From the NCBI GenBank assembly GCA_043228905.1, contig JBHGNT010000006.1, positions 9,052,001 through 9,116,000 of the forward strand: DNA of 64,000 bases. Reading direction: 5' to 3'. This document shows positions 1 through 11,468 of the stretch, piece after piece (position 1 is the stretch's first letter; every line of letters starts with the position of its first letter). This DNA comes from Azolla caroliniana. Taxonomy: Eukaryota > Polypodiophyta. The notes beneath the pieces were generated by a model, which was given only the letters and a program-made list of their open reading frames with translations, was not told the DNA's origin and ran no database searches. The translations under genes were made by a program, and so were the position numbers.

Positions 1-1903
1 CATGGCTTCTCCCACGAGATCCAACAACTTCACGACGCCGCGCCTGACAAAAGACTCGTCCCCTCTGGCCCTAACCCTCTTCATAACTGAATTCTCAAGT
101 CTCACATGGTATCCAGTTTTCATCTGGTTCTCTATGGCATTAGGTAATGGAATCGTCACTCATATGATTTGGTCTGATAATCATCGATTCAGGTTTGATT
201 CGATTCGGACTTGATACTTGGTGATGTCTCCAGATTACATTCAGTCTTGATATTTGTTGGTGTAGATTCTACAGGGAAATTGGACTCAATCTGGTCCCTA
301 GTCAAATTTTTGTTCGCCTGGATATTCATTTTTATTCAACCAATTTTGAGTTGGATTGAATTCAGTCACTCGGATCGATTTCATTCAACATTTCGACACT
401 TGATTTTCATTCATCCGTATGAATTTTGTTCGACTTTGGTTGCTATTGGTTTTCAATGAGTCATTTCGACATTCAAATTCTTGTGATTTATTTTCAATAA
501 TTAGAACAATGGTTGGCATCAATCTTTTCTTTGTGTTTTGGGTTAGGCATTATGTGGTTCAATTTCCATGAATAGTTTGACAAGGGGTCATTCCACTTAT
601 TTGTGAGATACCTAGTTGATTGACTCGTCCATCTTGATCATTTTCAATGAACTCAAATATGAAAGAAGGTATTCATGTCATTCTAGAGATTACATAATGC
701 GATATCTCATGTGATGAGCTTCTTTTGATCTTTGTATGAGTAGTGGTAGTACTAAACCTTTACCATACTTGATCTATTGTCCGTTCGATTCCAGAGTGTG
801 CCGTTTCACCTTTTCTTATTCCTTGTTATAATAGAGTGCATAAAAAAACTCACACGAATGTAATTTCAATCACCTCATAGGAGATGTTGCCCTTTTGAAC
901 ACATTAACATGCCAATTCATATCATTTGCTTTGTCTCTCTCTATCCCAATAACTAATGCTAAGTTTTGGCATCAATTGATTAGTGATCTATGGGTGTAAC
1001 AAGGGTTCTCTAGCTTGACCTCACACTTGGATTATGGATCGATCAATATAAGAGGAGAATGTGCCAATGGCAAAGGAGGAGTACCTTCAAATGATATGCT
1101 CTTGGGGCGGTAGGTTGACACTAAAATGGGGCCTCCCTCACAAGTCATGCAAGTATATAGATATATCCTTGGTGGTTTGGTTTTGATCACCACTATTTTG
1201 GTTTCACGTGCATTCATGGAGTAACCACATGTTTGACACCAATCCTCAACAACCTAGAGAAAGCATCAAGAAGTGGTAACATCAAAGGAGAAGTGAACCA
1301 AATCATTTGTGTATTGAAAAAAATCACATTAGATACCGACTCAAAGCTAATTCGGCTGGATATCATAATTTTGAATCAAAATGCAAAGTAGACAACTTAC
1401 ATATAGCAAAACTCGTTGTGTTACTGGAAAGGAAGGATAATGCTGCCACAAGTCAAACATGGATATGGAAACAATGATCAAACAAATTGAGATAAAAGTT
1501 GGACAAGGATTAAGTGATAACAAGTTAAACATGGATATGTGAAATACTATCAAACCAGTTGAAATAAAGTTTGGACAGACTAAAAGTAAAATAACTAGAT
1601 CTATAGTTGGTAAAAATGTTGGAAGTGAAGATAACCAACCCTATAGTAGTAAGGTAAAGTGTCAATCTTGATCTTGAATTCAAATTAGACATATCACCTA
1701 ACCATAGTTTTGAAGAAATGTAAAGATGTCTTTGCATGGAAGTTCAAAGTAGAGCACGACAAATTGCTGCAAAGAATGATCATCATTTGTATGTATTAAC
1801 GGAAATTGAATGTGACAACAAAATTGGATCCATTTCCCTTACCCTATATTTGCACTTTCGTAGATAGTATTGTGACATTGTGAGAGAATAAATTTATAGT
1901 TTT
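1..1903. other. AT-rich intergenic sequence, no gene recognised
   Basis: I find no ORF with a recognisable domain, no splice-consistent exon series and no RNA gene. The short ORFs in both strands are low-complexity and look like chance reading frames. The base composition matches other intergenic parts of the window. Confidence 0.6.
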
Positions 1904-1995
1904 TTGGCTAGCTTCTCATTAAATAATTATATTACTATGAAAGATAAAGACAATTTGAAAACATCTTCTATTATATTAATGCCAAACCTCAAGTT

Positions 1996-2336
1996 GTGTT
2001 GGAATTGGTCAACCCAATTACTCTTTGGAGTCTATGGAAACAACAGTGTAGACGGGTCTTCTCCAACCAAACCACGCATCTCGCAATGTTAATGCAAGAT
2101 ATATGGAGCGACGTTGTAACCACTCTAAAGATCCAATACGATGGCCTCAAGGGCGGATCCGATGGAGTTGAAAGACAACGACTAGACTTCATCCAACAAT
2201 GGTCGCACTCTCCTTTTCTTGAGATAGTGGGCATCCACATAAGATGGAACTATTGTATCCTTACACGGATTTGTATATAACACTCTCATCTGTAAAATTT
2301 TATAATTAATGGAAGGAGTTTTTTTAGAAAAAAAAT
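1996..2336 (+). mobile_element. 5'-truncated LINE tail (L1-type ORF2 C-terminus plus A-rich end)
   Basis: The reading frame from 1996 to 2280 aligns by eye with the last part of the full-length LINE at 11263-17339. Both have the order 'P/S-I-T-x-W-x-x-W-K' then 'F-x-N-x-T', then 'I-W-x-x-x-V', then a 'DG(I/L)KG' motif, then an R-x-x-F segment. The frame ends in a short 3'UTR and an A-run at 2329-2336. Only the C-terminal tail of ORF2 remains, as expected for incomplete target-primed reverse transcription. I could not fix a convincing target-site duplication; an imperfect match lies between about 1964 and the bases after the A-run. Confidence 0.6.
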
Positions 2337-3800
2337 ATCTTTTATTAGTGAATGGGGTGATTTATATATCTAGTATTGAATTTTAGACTTAGGAACGAAA
2401 CTTCATACTTCCAAGGTGCCACCATGACAAGACTTTAACCTTATCTTGTTAGGAATGTTTATGGATGAATTGTGTTAAAAAAAGAAAAGGTATGAATTTA
2501 GGACATTTAAGGATGTGTGTGAATATATGTCAGAATTCAAAATGTCGTTTGACCACCAATTAAAATGTGTTATTCTTGTGAACGTTAGGAGATTATTAAA
2601 GCATCTAATATAAGTTGAGGAACCATTAATGAAGACAAAGTTAGTGAAAATGAAAGACCTAAAAGAATGACAAAGTTTATTGGATGTTGGCCATCCATCA
2701 AGCTTTTGTATTAACCACAACCCCTTGTACTATGTAACCAAACCCTAATTATAAAAGGCATTGTGTATATCTTGATTGGATTGAAAATGTAATCAATAGG
2801 AAAGATAAAATGGGTTATTGTTCCCAAAGGTAATTTAAGGATGACCCAACAAAGGCCTACCTAGTTTGATAGATTGAATGGCCTAAACTCTTGTATCAGT
2901 GACTTCATCATACTCTTAACTAGCACTTGATGGCCACAAATGGACCACTCCTCCAATTTTAATGGACAAAAGTTGTGAAGGTCATTCAAGGGGTCTCTCT
3001 CTCTCTCTCTCTACTACTACTACTACTACTACTAGCATTGCACTCCCATATGTTATATGTTTTTAGGGTTAGGGCTAATGGCAATGATGATTATCGATGA
3101 CGAAGATAGACATGGTGTAATAATGAAGATGATGGAGAGTATGATGGTGAGAGAGATCATGAAGATGTTGACAACCATTGAGAAGCATTGCGGGGTGGGG
3201 GGTGGTGCCTAGAATGGCTCCACCCCCCTCCCAAGGGGGTTCAACGTTAAGGGGAGGGAAAAGAGAGAGAGATGATGAGAGAGAGAGAGATTGAGAGAGA
3301 AATGGTTATTGTTCATTCATTCCCCATAAGGGGTTAAATAGGTACAAAAGGGTAGATACACAAGGGTGCAAGCCCCTTGGGCATTCACACCTAGTCACTC
3401 ACTCACACCTCTTTGTATCCACCACACTCACACTTACATTCACACTCATAATCGTATAAGATTACACATACATTACATCTTTCACCCCCACTTATCAATC
3501 ACCCGTACATCTCGTACGGTAACACCATACATGACATGTTGGGGTTCACATCCCAAATAGCTCCGACAACTCCTACTCGACCACAAAAAATTTTGTGGCA
3601 TCTTCTCGGCCCTCTAGTGCACTTTACTCTTCCCCAACTTCAAACAGTTATTTCGAGTTACACAAACAAAGATTTCCAATGAAGAGAGCACAAACATTGT
3701 TAAGTTTCTGTTGTGCACTACATCACGTTAGATTGCTATCAAAGAGTGACAATGAAAATTGGACAAGAGATAAAGAGGATAGAGTCTAGACATAACACTT
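2337..3800. other. Intergenic sequence with short microsatellites
   Basis: No gene is recognised. There is a (CT)n tract at about 2994-3012 running directly into a (TAC)n tract to about 3034, and GA-rich patches near 3260-3300. The ORF at 3366-3560 is CA-rich low-complexity sequence and is not supported as coding. Confidence 0.6.
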
Positions 3801-4014
3801 GGTCATTATAAAAGTCATCATAGTCTAAACTCTAGAGGCAAGAAAAAGGGGGACAAGAGACAAAAATGAAGAGAGACCAAGGCATACTGGCCAAAATAGT
3901 GGGAATGTGCCAAAATATACTAAAATATATAAATGTTAATTTTAGGGCTCTTTTATGTTTCAAGTATTGATGTCTAGTACTAGTAGAATAATACCCTAAC
4001 TATTAATAGGTCAA

Positions 4015-4085
4015 GCATTGGTGGCCTAGGGGTAGAGTAGTACCTTGCCACGGTACAAACCCGGGTTCAAATCCCGGCCAATGCA
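4015..4085 (+). tRNA. tRNA-Gly(GCC)
   Basis: A 71-nt cloverleaf can be drawn. The acceptor arm GCATTGG (4015-4021) pairs 7/7 with CCAATGC (4078-4084), with discriminator A at 4085. The anticodon stem GTACC/GGTAC (4040-4044/4052-4056) encloses loop TTGCCAC with anticodon GCC at 4047-4049. The T stem CCGGG/CCCGG (4061-4065/4073-4077) encloses TTCAAAT. Sequence and length match plant tRNA-Gly(GCC). As I recall it, the usual plant acceptor is GCACCAG/CTGGTGC, so this gene differs at several acceptor positions but with compensating changes. No T-run terminator follows at once, so expression is uncertain. Confidence 0.85.
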
Positions 4086-4254
4086 ATTTACAAGCCATCC
4101 CAGTCTAGACTCTAGACGCAGGAAAAAGGAGGGGAAGAGGTGTTTTGGCCAAAATAATGGGAAACTACCATAATAAAGTAAATATATATAAATGTTAAAT
4201 TTAGGGCTTTTTGTAAGTTTGAAGTACTGCAATCTAGTAGAACAATAGGGTCAA

Positions 4255-4325
4255 GCACTGGCAGTTTTATGGTAGAATAGTACTCTGCCACGATATAGTC
4301 CTGGGTTGATTTCCCATCCAATGCA
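4255..4325 (+). pseudogene. Decayed tRNA-Gly copy
   Basis: This is the same 71-nt layout as the tRNA at 4015-4085, in the second tandem unit. The anticodon loop CTGCCAC keeps GCC, but the acceptor arm has one mismatch (6/7 pairs), the anticodon stem GTACT/GATAT is broken, and the T stem no longer pairs fully. It is probably not a functional tRNA. Confidence 0.75.
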
Positions 4326-4601
4326 ATTTGCCTGCTAATTTTTGGCCTTAGTCTCATCGGTCAAATTTGGTCTTAGAAATGATCCCCAAATACTCCAACA
4401 TCCAAAACATACATATGCTTTTCGACTTGGCTCTCTCTCTCTCTCATGGTAGACTAGAGAGACAACTTGAATAACATTTAGACTTTCATGCCTGTGCTCG
4501 TCGTGTGCGAAATGCCAATGTGACTACGACATAACACAAACTCGGCTAAGTCTCGAACCCATTTACTTTATCCTTTTTTTTCTTTTCTTATTGACACTAC
4601 A

Positions 4602-5408
4602 ATGTCTAAACGAAAGGAACACAAGGATACACAAGACGAGGCTATAAGTAAGGAGGACTTTTTGGATATGTTTAACCGTTTAACAAAAATAGAGACGGAT
4701 ATGAAAAAATGGGTGAAAGACGCCGAAACCCACAAGAAAAAAGATAGAGAGGAAAAAGACACCCTCAAGGCCGAAATAGAAAAACTTAAAGAGGAAAACA
4801 CAAACCTCAAACAACAACTTAATGACATCAAGGTATCCCGAGAGGACGGTGAAATATCCTCCATAGAGGATATAAAAGATGAGATCAAAAAAGTTAAAGA
4901 GGAGGTTAAAAATAACATAGAGTTAGCAAAAACGGGTTGGGTAGATGTCGTTAAAAGAAACATTAAAAAAGAAATAAAGGATGAAAATATTGTTAATACC
5001 ACCCTCGAAGAGGAGAAAATGCGTCAGGCCCGACGCCTAAATGTGCGTGTCACTGGGCTCAAGGAAGGTGCATCCCCAGACGAGGATGCACAAACACTCG
5101 GGAAAATGTTAGGGTACACAACGACCCTACCTATCACCAAAGCTTGGAGGGCCGGACGCGACACAACTAGGAAGAGAGCCTTAGTTCTTCAATTTAAAGA
5201 CTTAGACTCTAGAATCACTTTCTTTAAGAAGAGACCAATTCTTCGAGGATTGGGTGGGGACCCTATCTATCTCGATGAAGACCTCACCAAGATGCAAATT
5301 GAGCATCGCAAGAGTTGTATGCCAAAGGTTATGCAAGCTCGCAAAGACGGGCATCGCGCCTTTTATCGAGATGGGCGAGTGATCATAAATGATCGCACTA
5401 TTAATTGA
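4602..5408 (+). CDS. LINE-A ORF1: coiled-coil nucleic-acid-binding protein (L1 ORF1p-like)
   Basis: This is a 268-aa protein starting at ATG 4602. Residues about 25-110 are highly charged (K/E) with heptad-like spacing and form a predicted coiled coil. From about residue 140, 'RRLNVRVTGLKEG' begins an RRM-like fold, and the C-terminus is basic with 'DGRVIINDRT'. This matches the trimeric L1 ORF1p/Transposase_22 type, an RNA chaperone of the retrotransposition particle. There is no CCHC zinc knuckle, unlike the usual plant L1 ORF1 seen in LINE-B of this window. ORF2 begins within 40 nt of the stop. The frame is intact. Confidence 0.8.
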   Translation: MSKRKEHKDTQDEAISKEDFLDMFNRLTKIETDMKKWVKDAETHKKKDREEKDTLKAEIEKLKEENTNLKQQLNDIKVSREDGEISSIEDIKDEIKKVKEEVKNNIELAKTGWVDVVKRNIKKEIKDENIVNTTLEEEKMRQARRLNVRVTGLKEGASPDEDAQTLGKMLGYTTTLPITKAWRAGRDTTRKRALVLQFKDLDSRITFFKKRPILRGLGGDPIYLDEDLTKMQIEHRKSCMPKVMQARKDGHRAFYRDGRVIINDRTIN

Positions 5409-5444
5409 CGGCGTGTGGCCCATGTGACAGAAAACACACTTAGG

Positions 5445-8400
5445 ATGACCTTATGGAATTGTAACGGCGCACTCTGGACACACCCCGGCCGCCTAGAGGG
5501 GATATTAAAGGAATCAGATATAGTTTGCCTAGTAGAAACACACCAAAACCCAAATAGGGGACTCCCACGAGTCGAAGGATTTCGTTGGGAGTCGGCTTTT
5601 AGACAAACCTCACGTCGATTCACTACCAGGGGATCTGGAGGTGTCGCAATATTGTTTCGGAGGGAGCTACATAATAGGATAGAAATACTGAGCACAGACC
5701 CAGAAGCTCGTTTTATGTGGGTGAAAGTCTCCACAAGCAAGGACAAGGCAGTAATTTTCGCCATTTGTTACTTCCCCCCAAAAGGCTCTCGTTATAATCT
5801 GGCTGGCGAGGCGAGATTAGTTGATGACGGAGTGCCACATGGGCCTTCCCCATATGAACCTCTATCGGATGACATAATCCGATATTCTTCCCAAGGCGAA
5901 GTATTCCTTGTAGGAGACTTTAATGCGAGAACCCAATCCCGACAATGCACAATATTTCAAATGAATAGAAACCTAGAAATGGTAAATGTCGATCCTTCAG
6001 ACATAGACACCACACGTAGATCAAAGGATCAAGGTGCAGACGCCACGAGCTTTGGCCATCATTTGCTCGAACTCGGTAGTCGGCACCAGATGGTCATATA
6101 TAATGGTTTAGCCAAGTGGCCAGGTTCGGAAGAGCTCACATGTTTCCCACATGGAGGAGGGGAAAGCACAGTCGATTATCTAATAGGACGCCCTGAAGCC
6201 ACCCACATGATTAACTCCTTCCGAGTGGCCCCATGTCCTATTGGCGCGGACCATAGTTTCTACTTCGAGATAAAATGCGATATCTCTAACGTCACCAACT
6301 CTAGTCAACCACGCCATGACACCACAATACATTTCACACATGAGCTCTCTGACATATATGCTCGACATGTTCAAGCCCATCTCTCCTCCCTTGATCCCTC
6401 CCTACCTTTAGAGAGCCTTAATACGAAACTCACACACATCCTTCATTCTACAGCGGTTAGCAGCTTCCCATACACGAAACACTCCAATCAAGGTAAAGTA
6501 GGATCTATGCCACAAAATAGATGGTATGATGAGGATTGTAGGTGCTTACATCGACAACTTACAATATCGCAACTCAGTGGTAGTATTACCTCAGTACAAG
6601 CTCGTAAAGAAATGCGCAAGATGACACGTCGTAAGAGACGAGCATGGGAGGCATCCCAATATTGGGAACTCTACCACATGCTCATGAGTAACGATTGTGC
6701 CACTGCATGGAAGAGATTACGGGAACCAAGACCACAAACACCCATCGAAGATCCCGAAACTTGGCACACTTATACAGAGAGACTTTACCACATCCCAAAC
6801 CAACCACCCATTCCAATGCCTTCCACACCCCGACCTACTGTGGGGACACTCTTCACGACCTCTAGGGTCACGAAGGTCATAAAGAAATTACAACATAGGA
6901 AGTCCATGGACCACACAGGATTGCGAGCAGAACACATCATATACGCGAGAGAGTGCCTAGCTCCCTTACTAACTCTAATCTTCAATCGTGCCCTTGCAGA
7001 GGGTTTTCCATCACAATGGACCATGAACACAGTGGCCCCCATACATAAGGGGGGGGACCCCATGGACCCAAATACTTATAGGACCATTATGATAGGTCAT
7101 ACCCTTGCTAAATTATATGGTGCAGTAATGGAGGCAGAGCTTAGCGAGTATATGGAGACCTTAAATCTTCGTGCACCTGAACAGGCCGGCTTTAGACGAG
7201 CCTTCTCCACTATTGACCATATCTTCACACTTAGATGCTTAATTGACTAGACTAAGGCTCGCAAGAAGAAACTATATTGTTGTTTTGTGGACTTCCGCAA
7301 AGCCTTTGACACGGTCCCTAGAGAGCGGTTGTTTGATAGGCTTAAGAGCTTGAGGATACCAGATGACATGGTTTGGGCCATCTACGCACTATATGAACAA
7401 GTGTCCGGGTGTGTTCGGTGCCCAGGCGGCATATCCGATAGTTTCACTAGCACTATTGGTGTAAAACAAGGTTGCCCCTTATCTCCGACTCTTTTTGGGA
7501 TCTACATTGATGAGATCACAGATTTTATTGCTCGTAAGGGAGGCAATGGAGTAGTCCTTGGAGATACGCAGGTGCGTATCTTGCTCTATGCAGATGACAT
7601 AGTTTTGCTCTCTGAATCCGAACACGACCTACAAAGGCACCTTAATGCCTTAGATGATTTTTGCACACAACGAGGATTGGTAGTGAATCTAGGGAAAACT
7701 AAAGTCCTTATCTTCCACACGTCGGCCCAAGTTAGAGCTAAGTGTCACCTAACTATCTCCCATAGCCCAGTTGAGGTGGTTGGATCATATGTCTATCTCG
7801 GAGTCACTTTCAGTGCCCGCTCAGGTAAATTTTCGATGACACAAGCAGCGAAGGATAGACTTACAAGAGGACATGCATCCCTCTCACTCCTCGAGAGACA
7901 ATGCCACCAAGCATACTTCCAAGAGCCACGAACTAAAGGGTGGCTCTTTGACTCATTAGTGACTCCCTCTCTCATGTATGCATCAGCGGTTTGGGCCCCA
8001 GGACTACCATCTTTCATGTGGACGCAATTAGAGAGACCATTGGTGATGATGTTATCACGCCAACTCCGAAGCAAATCGTCGGTCCCACATGACATTATTA
8101 GGGCTGAGTTCACTCTACCCCCTATGTTAGTAGAAGCACTTTTTCAACTGGTAGTCTTTATACACAGGATACATAACCAACCACTTGATAGAATATCCCA
8201 CCAAGCCTTTAAGGCTTCTCGTGCATTGTATGAGTCCGGCTATACTAGCTCATGGTATGGCATGATGGTGAGTTGGCTTCTTGCCAACGGTCTAGACATT
8301 ACTAACCTCCCCCCCCTTAAGTACGACCACACGAATGATAACACTTTACTCTCTCATGAGGACCGTAATAAAGTAATACGCCAAGAAATATGGCAAATTT

Positions 8401-9155
8401 ATACCCGGTATAAATGGATCACCCCACTAGAGCCACTCCCATCTAAAATGTCGTACTATAAGGAACACTTTATGCACTTCTCTGAGTTAGGTTTTATCAC
8501 GCGCCCAAAATATCTAGATGTATTCTTACCACATGCACTAAGGGTTGCCATTGGTCAACTTAGAATATCATCTCACCAACTTGAGATTGAGAATGGACGT
8601 ACTAATGGAGTCCCTAGGGAGGAAAGGATATGTAGGTTATGCCACATAGAGATAGAGGATGAGTACCATTTTACATGCAAATGCCCCACCTATGCCGAGA
8701 TAAGGGCAAAATACCAAGACATACTTGGTTCCTCTCCCACCCTCCCTAAACTATTAGATACACTAGATATAAAGAAATTAGGTAGATACATCTTAGAATT
8801 GAAACACCACAGAGAGAACAAATTACAAAACGTTGATAATAATGTTGCTAATGTTTACCAACATATAACGAATGAAGTTTTTCAGGAACAGGGGGAGACA
8901 ATGAATGTCGACACACCTGCACCACTCAGACTTCTCCTTGATGACGCAGAAAATCAAAGAAGAACCAAACGCCCTCGGATGCCGGGTTTCAAAGCAACTC
9001 GACGAGATGTAGAAGCAATAAAGAAAATAAGGGAACGTGAACTACATCGCCTAGAAGCCATGGCTAGGGCACTCTATGCATCGGGACCATGGGTCACACC
9101 CACACCAAAAACTTTTGACCTCCCACTTCTTTTTGAGAGACTTGGGTGGAAATGA
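5445..9155 (+). pseudogene. LINE-A ORF2: endonuclease-reverse transcriptase, one internal TAG
   Basis: The first in-frame ATG is 5445; the open frame reaches back to a GTG at 5415. The N-terminal APE-type endonuclease shows 'MTLWNCNGAL', the Glu of 'CLVETHQNP', 'LVGDFNART' and a C-terminal 'GADHS' in place of the common SDH. The reverse transcriptase shows 'VAPIHKGGDP', 'VDFRKAFDTV', 'GVKQGCPLSPTLFGIYID' and the catalytic 'YADD' (near 7590). The tail has a C-x2-C...H...C motif at 'ICRLC...HFTCKC'. A TAG at 7248-7250, just before 'KARKKK', interrupts the frame; the same frame continues to 9155. The rest is uninterrupted, so the insertion is probably young. Confidence 0.85.
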
Positions 9156-9311
9156 GATTAGGCTTGGTGCAAAGTTTTGTACACTACTAGAACTTTCTTA
9201 GCTTAAGCTATTTTCTTTTATTTTTAGTTTTGATGATTGGATAAACACTCATTTTTTGTTGTAACCTATTTGTCTCATGGGCCAAATTTGGCCTTAGAAG
9301 ACGTTAATATA

Positions 9312-9343
9312 TCTTTCTTTCTTTCTTTCTTTCTCTCTCTCTT
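9312..9343 (+). repeat. (TTTC)n/(CT)n tract at the LINE-A 3' end
   Basis: Repeated TTTC units grade into CT units right after the LINE-A 3'UTR. Such a tail is known for LINEs that end in microsatellites rather than poly(A). It also obscures the target-site duplication. Confidence 0.8.
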
Positions 9344-10004
9344 TGTTAAAATCATACAATAATATTAATTGTATGTAAAACTCACTATTGTAACTTCTTA
9401 GCCTTGTCTACCTATGTACGTCAATATAGGGACATCCTCAACTTGAATATGCATTTGAGGAAATGACCTCCACATGCTCCAGCCTCCAACATCCAAGAAA
9501 TCCACATGAAATGTCTTTCAACTTTTTAACATAGGTTAGTGCTCTCTATAGTGGTAGACTATTAATATTAGACCTAGGGTTCAAGGTACTATTTTCACGC
9601 CTCTCTATACACATTCTATATTTTTCTTAATTTACTAAATGCCACAATGGAATGTAGGGGTTGAATGAATGACTTTCTAGTCTTTGTTAGTCAACCTTAC
9701 TCTTTTTATTGTTGTGGTTGATGTTAATTAGTACATAAGTGTGGTTTATGATGAAGATTTATTGTGTATTCACTAAGTAAGTGATTAGTTAGTTTGAGAT
9801 ATTAACGTATTTAATTACGTCTAGCGTTAAGAGTTAACGTGAGATTGCGGTTCACCAAGTGATGTTTGTTCACCCCAAATTTCAATATGCTCAAGAATGA
9901 TACATCCAATAATAAGGTGTTACCCACCAAACTCTAGACATTAACAATTCAATGAGGAATCTCCTCTCAAAGCTTAAGTAGGTGAGACCACGTAAAACTT
10001 TATA

Positions 10005-10024
10005 TTTGGTGCTATTGTCAAGGA
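10005..10024 (+). promoter_or_regulatory. Possible decayed primer-binding site of a Tat/Athila-type gypsy element
   Basis: The 20 bases tttggtgctattgtcaagga resemble, by memory, the leader that follows the 5' LTR in plant Athila/Tat elements (a tRNA-Asp-type PBS of the form TTTGGCGCCGTTGCCGGGGA), with several transitions. No LTR pair or gag was confirmed next to it, so this is only a hint that an old element lay here. Confidence 0.3.
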
Positions 10025-10133
10025 TTTGTGGGTGTCAAAAAACATTTGGTTGAGCTTCTCGTAAGCTTTTGTGGCATGTAACGTAGTAGTATTTTTTTCT
10101 TAATTTTTCATTATTATTTGGGTTTTAATTTTT

Positions 10134-10155
10134 GGGGATTTAGCAGTAAATCCCC
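10134..10155. repeat. Perfect 9-bp hairpin
   Basis: GGGGATTTA (10134-10142) and TAAATCCCC (10147-10155) are exact inverted repeats around the loop GCAG. No T-run follows and no role is evident. Confidence 0.6.
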
Positions 10156-11468
10156 TAAAAACATCCCTTGGTAAAGTACCTATATACTTGTGAAGTAATT
10201 AGGAACTCTTAAACTCCTAAACAACTACCAAACATGACTCTCGTGGGCCGAGGCTAACCACTTATGATAGTTGACTATCGAGATTCTAAAGTATTGATGT
10301 TTTTAGTGAGATTAAAATTTGTATTTATTGACTTTATTTTTCTTATTGAAAATAGAAAGAAGATATGTTTTAAACTAAAGATAAGTGTTGACAATTTATA
10401 TACATTCTTCACTTGATTTTACCTCTACATATGTATAACTTGACTCCATCTTATTTTAACTCCAACGATTCCCCTTTTTTGGGGGCATATTTCTTTCACA
10501 TTATTGAAATATTGGAGAAACATGCAATATACATAATAGATGAGTTTGCCCACATAACAAAAGCAATGCATGATGTGATTCCAAATAACATGTGTGCACT
10601 ATTTAATTGTAATATTCAAGATTAAATGAGGCAAAATGTAAACAGGGAGAAAAATCATGGACTTATCGAATCCATGTTTAGCCAACTCCATAAGATGGCA
10701 TTGATTCGTCGGGGTCACCAAACAAACAAATAAAGTTCAATGTACAAGAGAATCGAGTTGGTGTGGAGCTTCCACATTGTCTAGGTAGTTCCTACGAGCA
10801 TAATCGTAACCGTAGTTGTAGGCTAATTCATCCAAAATGAAGGATGGGGATTGAGTTATCTCAATCCTACAAGAGGAGATAACTTTAGAGCGTTTCATCA
10901 CTTGGCAACTTTTTATAAAAAAAGCAACGAAGTTGTAAAAACACACAAGGACCTAGGGTTTTAAGCTAGCTACCTTCACGAAGGACATATCTTTTCTTTA
11001 TCGTTTTGAGATAGAGACTTTGAGAGTGTGGCAAAGCTCTAGATTCATACATGTGTGCCTTCTTCAAACCCAATTTACGATCGATATTTGTACATACTGG
11101 TATGGGACATCGACGGGGGACTTGGATCTGTCTCTCACCTTCGCTAGGGGTTGGTCGGGTGGATTAATACCCTTTCTTCCTTATTTTCCTCTTCAATTTT
11201 GCTTAACATTAATTAACATTCTAATTATAGTAGATGTAAATTCAATAAAATTATAAAATTCCGTAATCCTATCCTAGCAAAAGAAAAAGAAGAGAAGAAG
11301 AAGTGGAAAAAGTTGCACCACCGTAGACCTATCTTGACAGACTCTCTGCGCGTCATCCACCATCGCCATACTGTCTACAGCTGAGAATAAGAACTTGGAA
11401 GGCCCCCAAATGGTGGAAATGTTGATGATGACAATGTATTTGTTCTAAAGAGAAAAAGGAAGAAGAGC

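Larger units (their letters stand above)
3805..4325 (+). repeat. Tandem duplication of a tRNA-Gly unit (two copies, about 240-280 bp each)
   Basis: Unit 1 (about 3805-4085) and unit 2 (4086-4325) share blocks in the same order. First comes a 'AGTCTA(G/A)ACTCTAGA' block, then an A/G-rich block, then 'GGCCAAAATA', then 'TATATAAATGTTAA' followed by 'TTTAGGGCT', and finally a tRNA-Gly-like sequence. Unit 1 ends in an intact tRNA fold and unit 2 in a decayed one. The copies differ by many substitutions and small indels, so the duplication is old. Confidence 0.75.
4602..9342 (+). mobile_element. LINE-A: nearly intact L1-type non-LTR retrotransposon
   Basis: Two ORFs lie in tandem on the + strand. 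ORF1 (4602-5408) is a coiled coil plus RRM-like protein. ORF2 (to 9155) holds an APE endonuclease, a reverse transcriptase and a Cys/His-rich tail. A 3'UTR of about 150 bp follows, then a (TTTC)n/(CT)n tract at 9312-9343 in place of a long poly(A). The 5' boundary is unresolved: it lies between a (CT)n tract ending near 4445 and the ORF1 start. No clean TSD was found because both flanks are CT-rich. The only obvious lesion is one nonsense codon in ORF2. Confidence 0.85.
9344..11246. other. Intergenic sequence with a possible old LTR-retrotransposon leader
   Basis: No intact gene is recognised. A block at 9456-9570 resembles 4376-4456 upstream of LINE-A. A PBS-like motif lies at 10005-10024 and a perfect hairpin at 10134-10155. 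ORFs at 10413-10625 and 11020-11256 have no recognisable domain. Confidence 0.5.

Noticed and set aside
4568-5002. 144-codon antisense frame over LINE-A ORF1
   Set aside because: Ser/Phe/Leu-rich shadow of the Lys/Glu-rich coiled coil.
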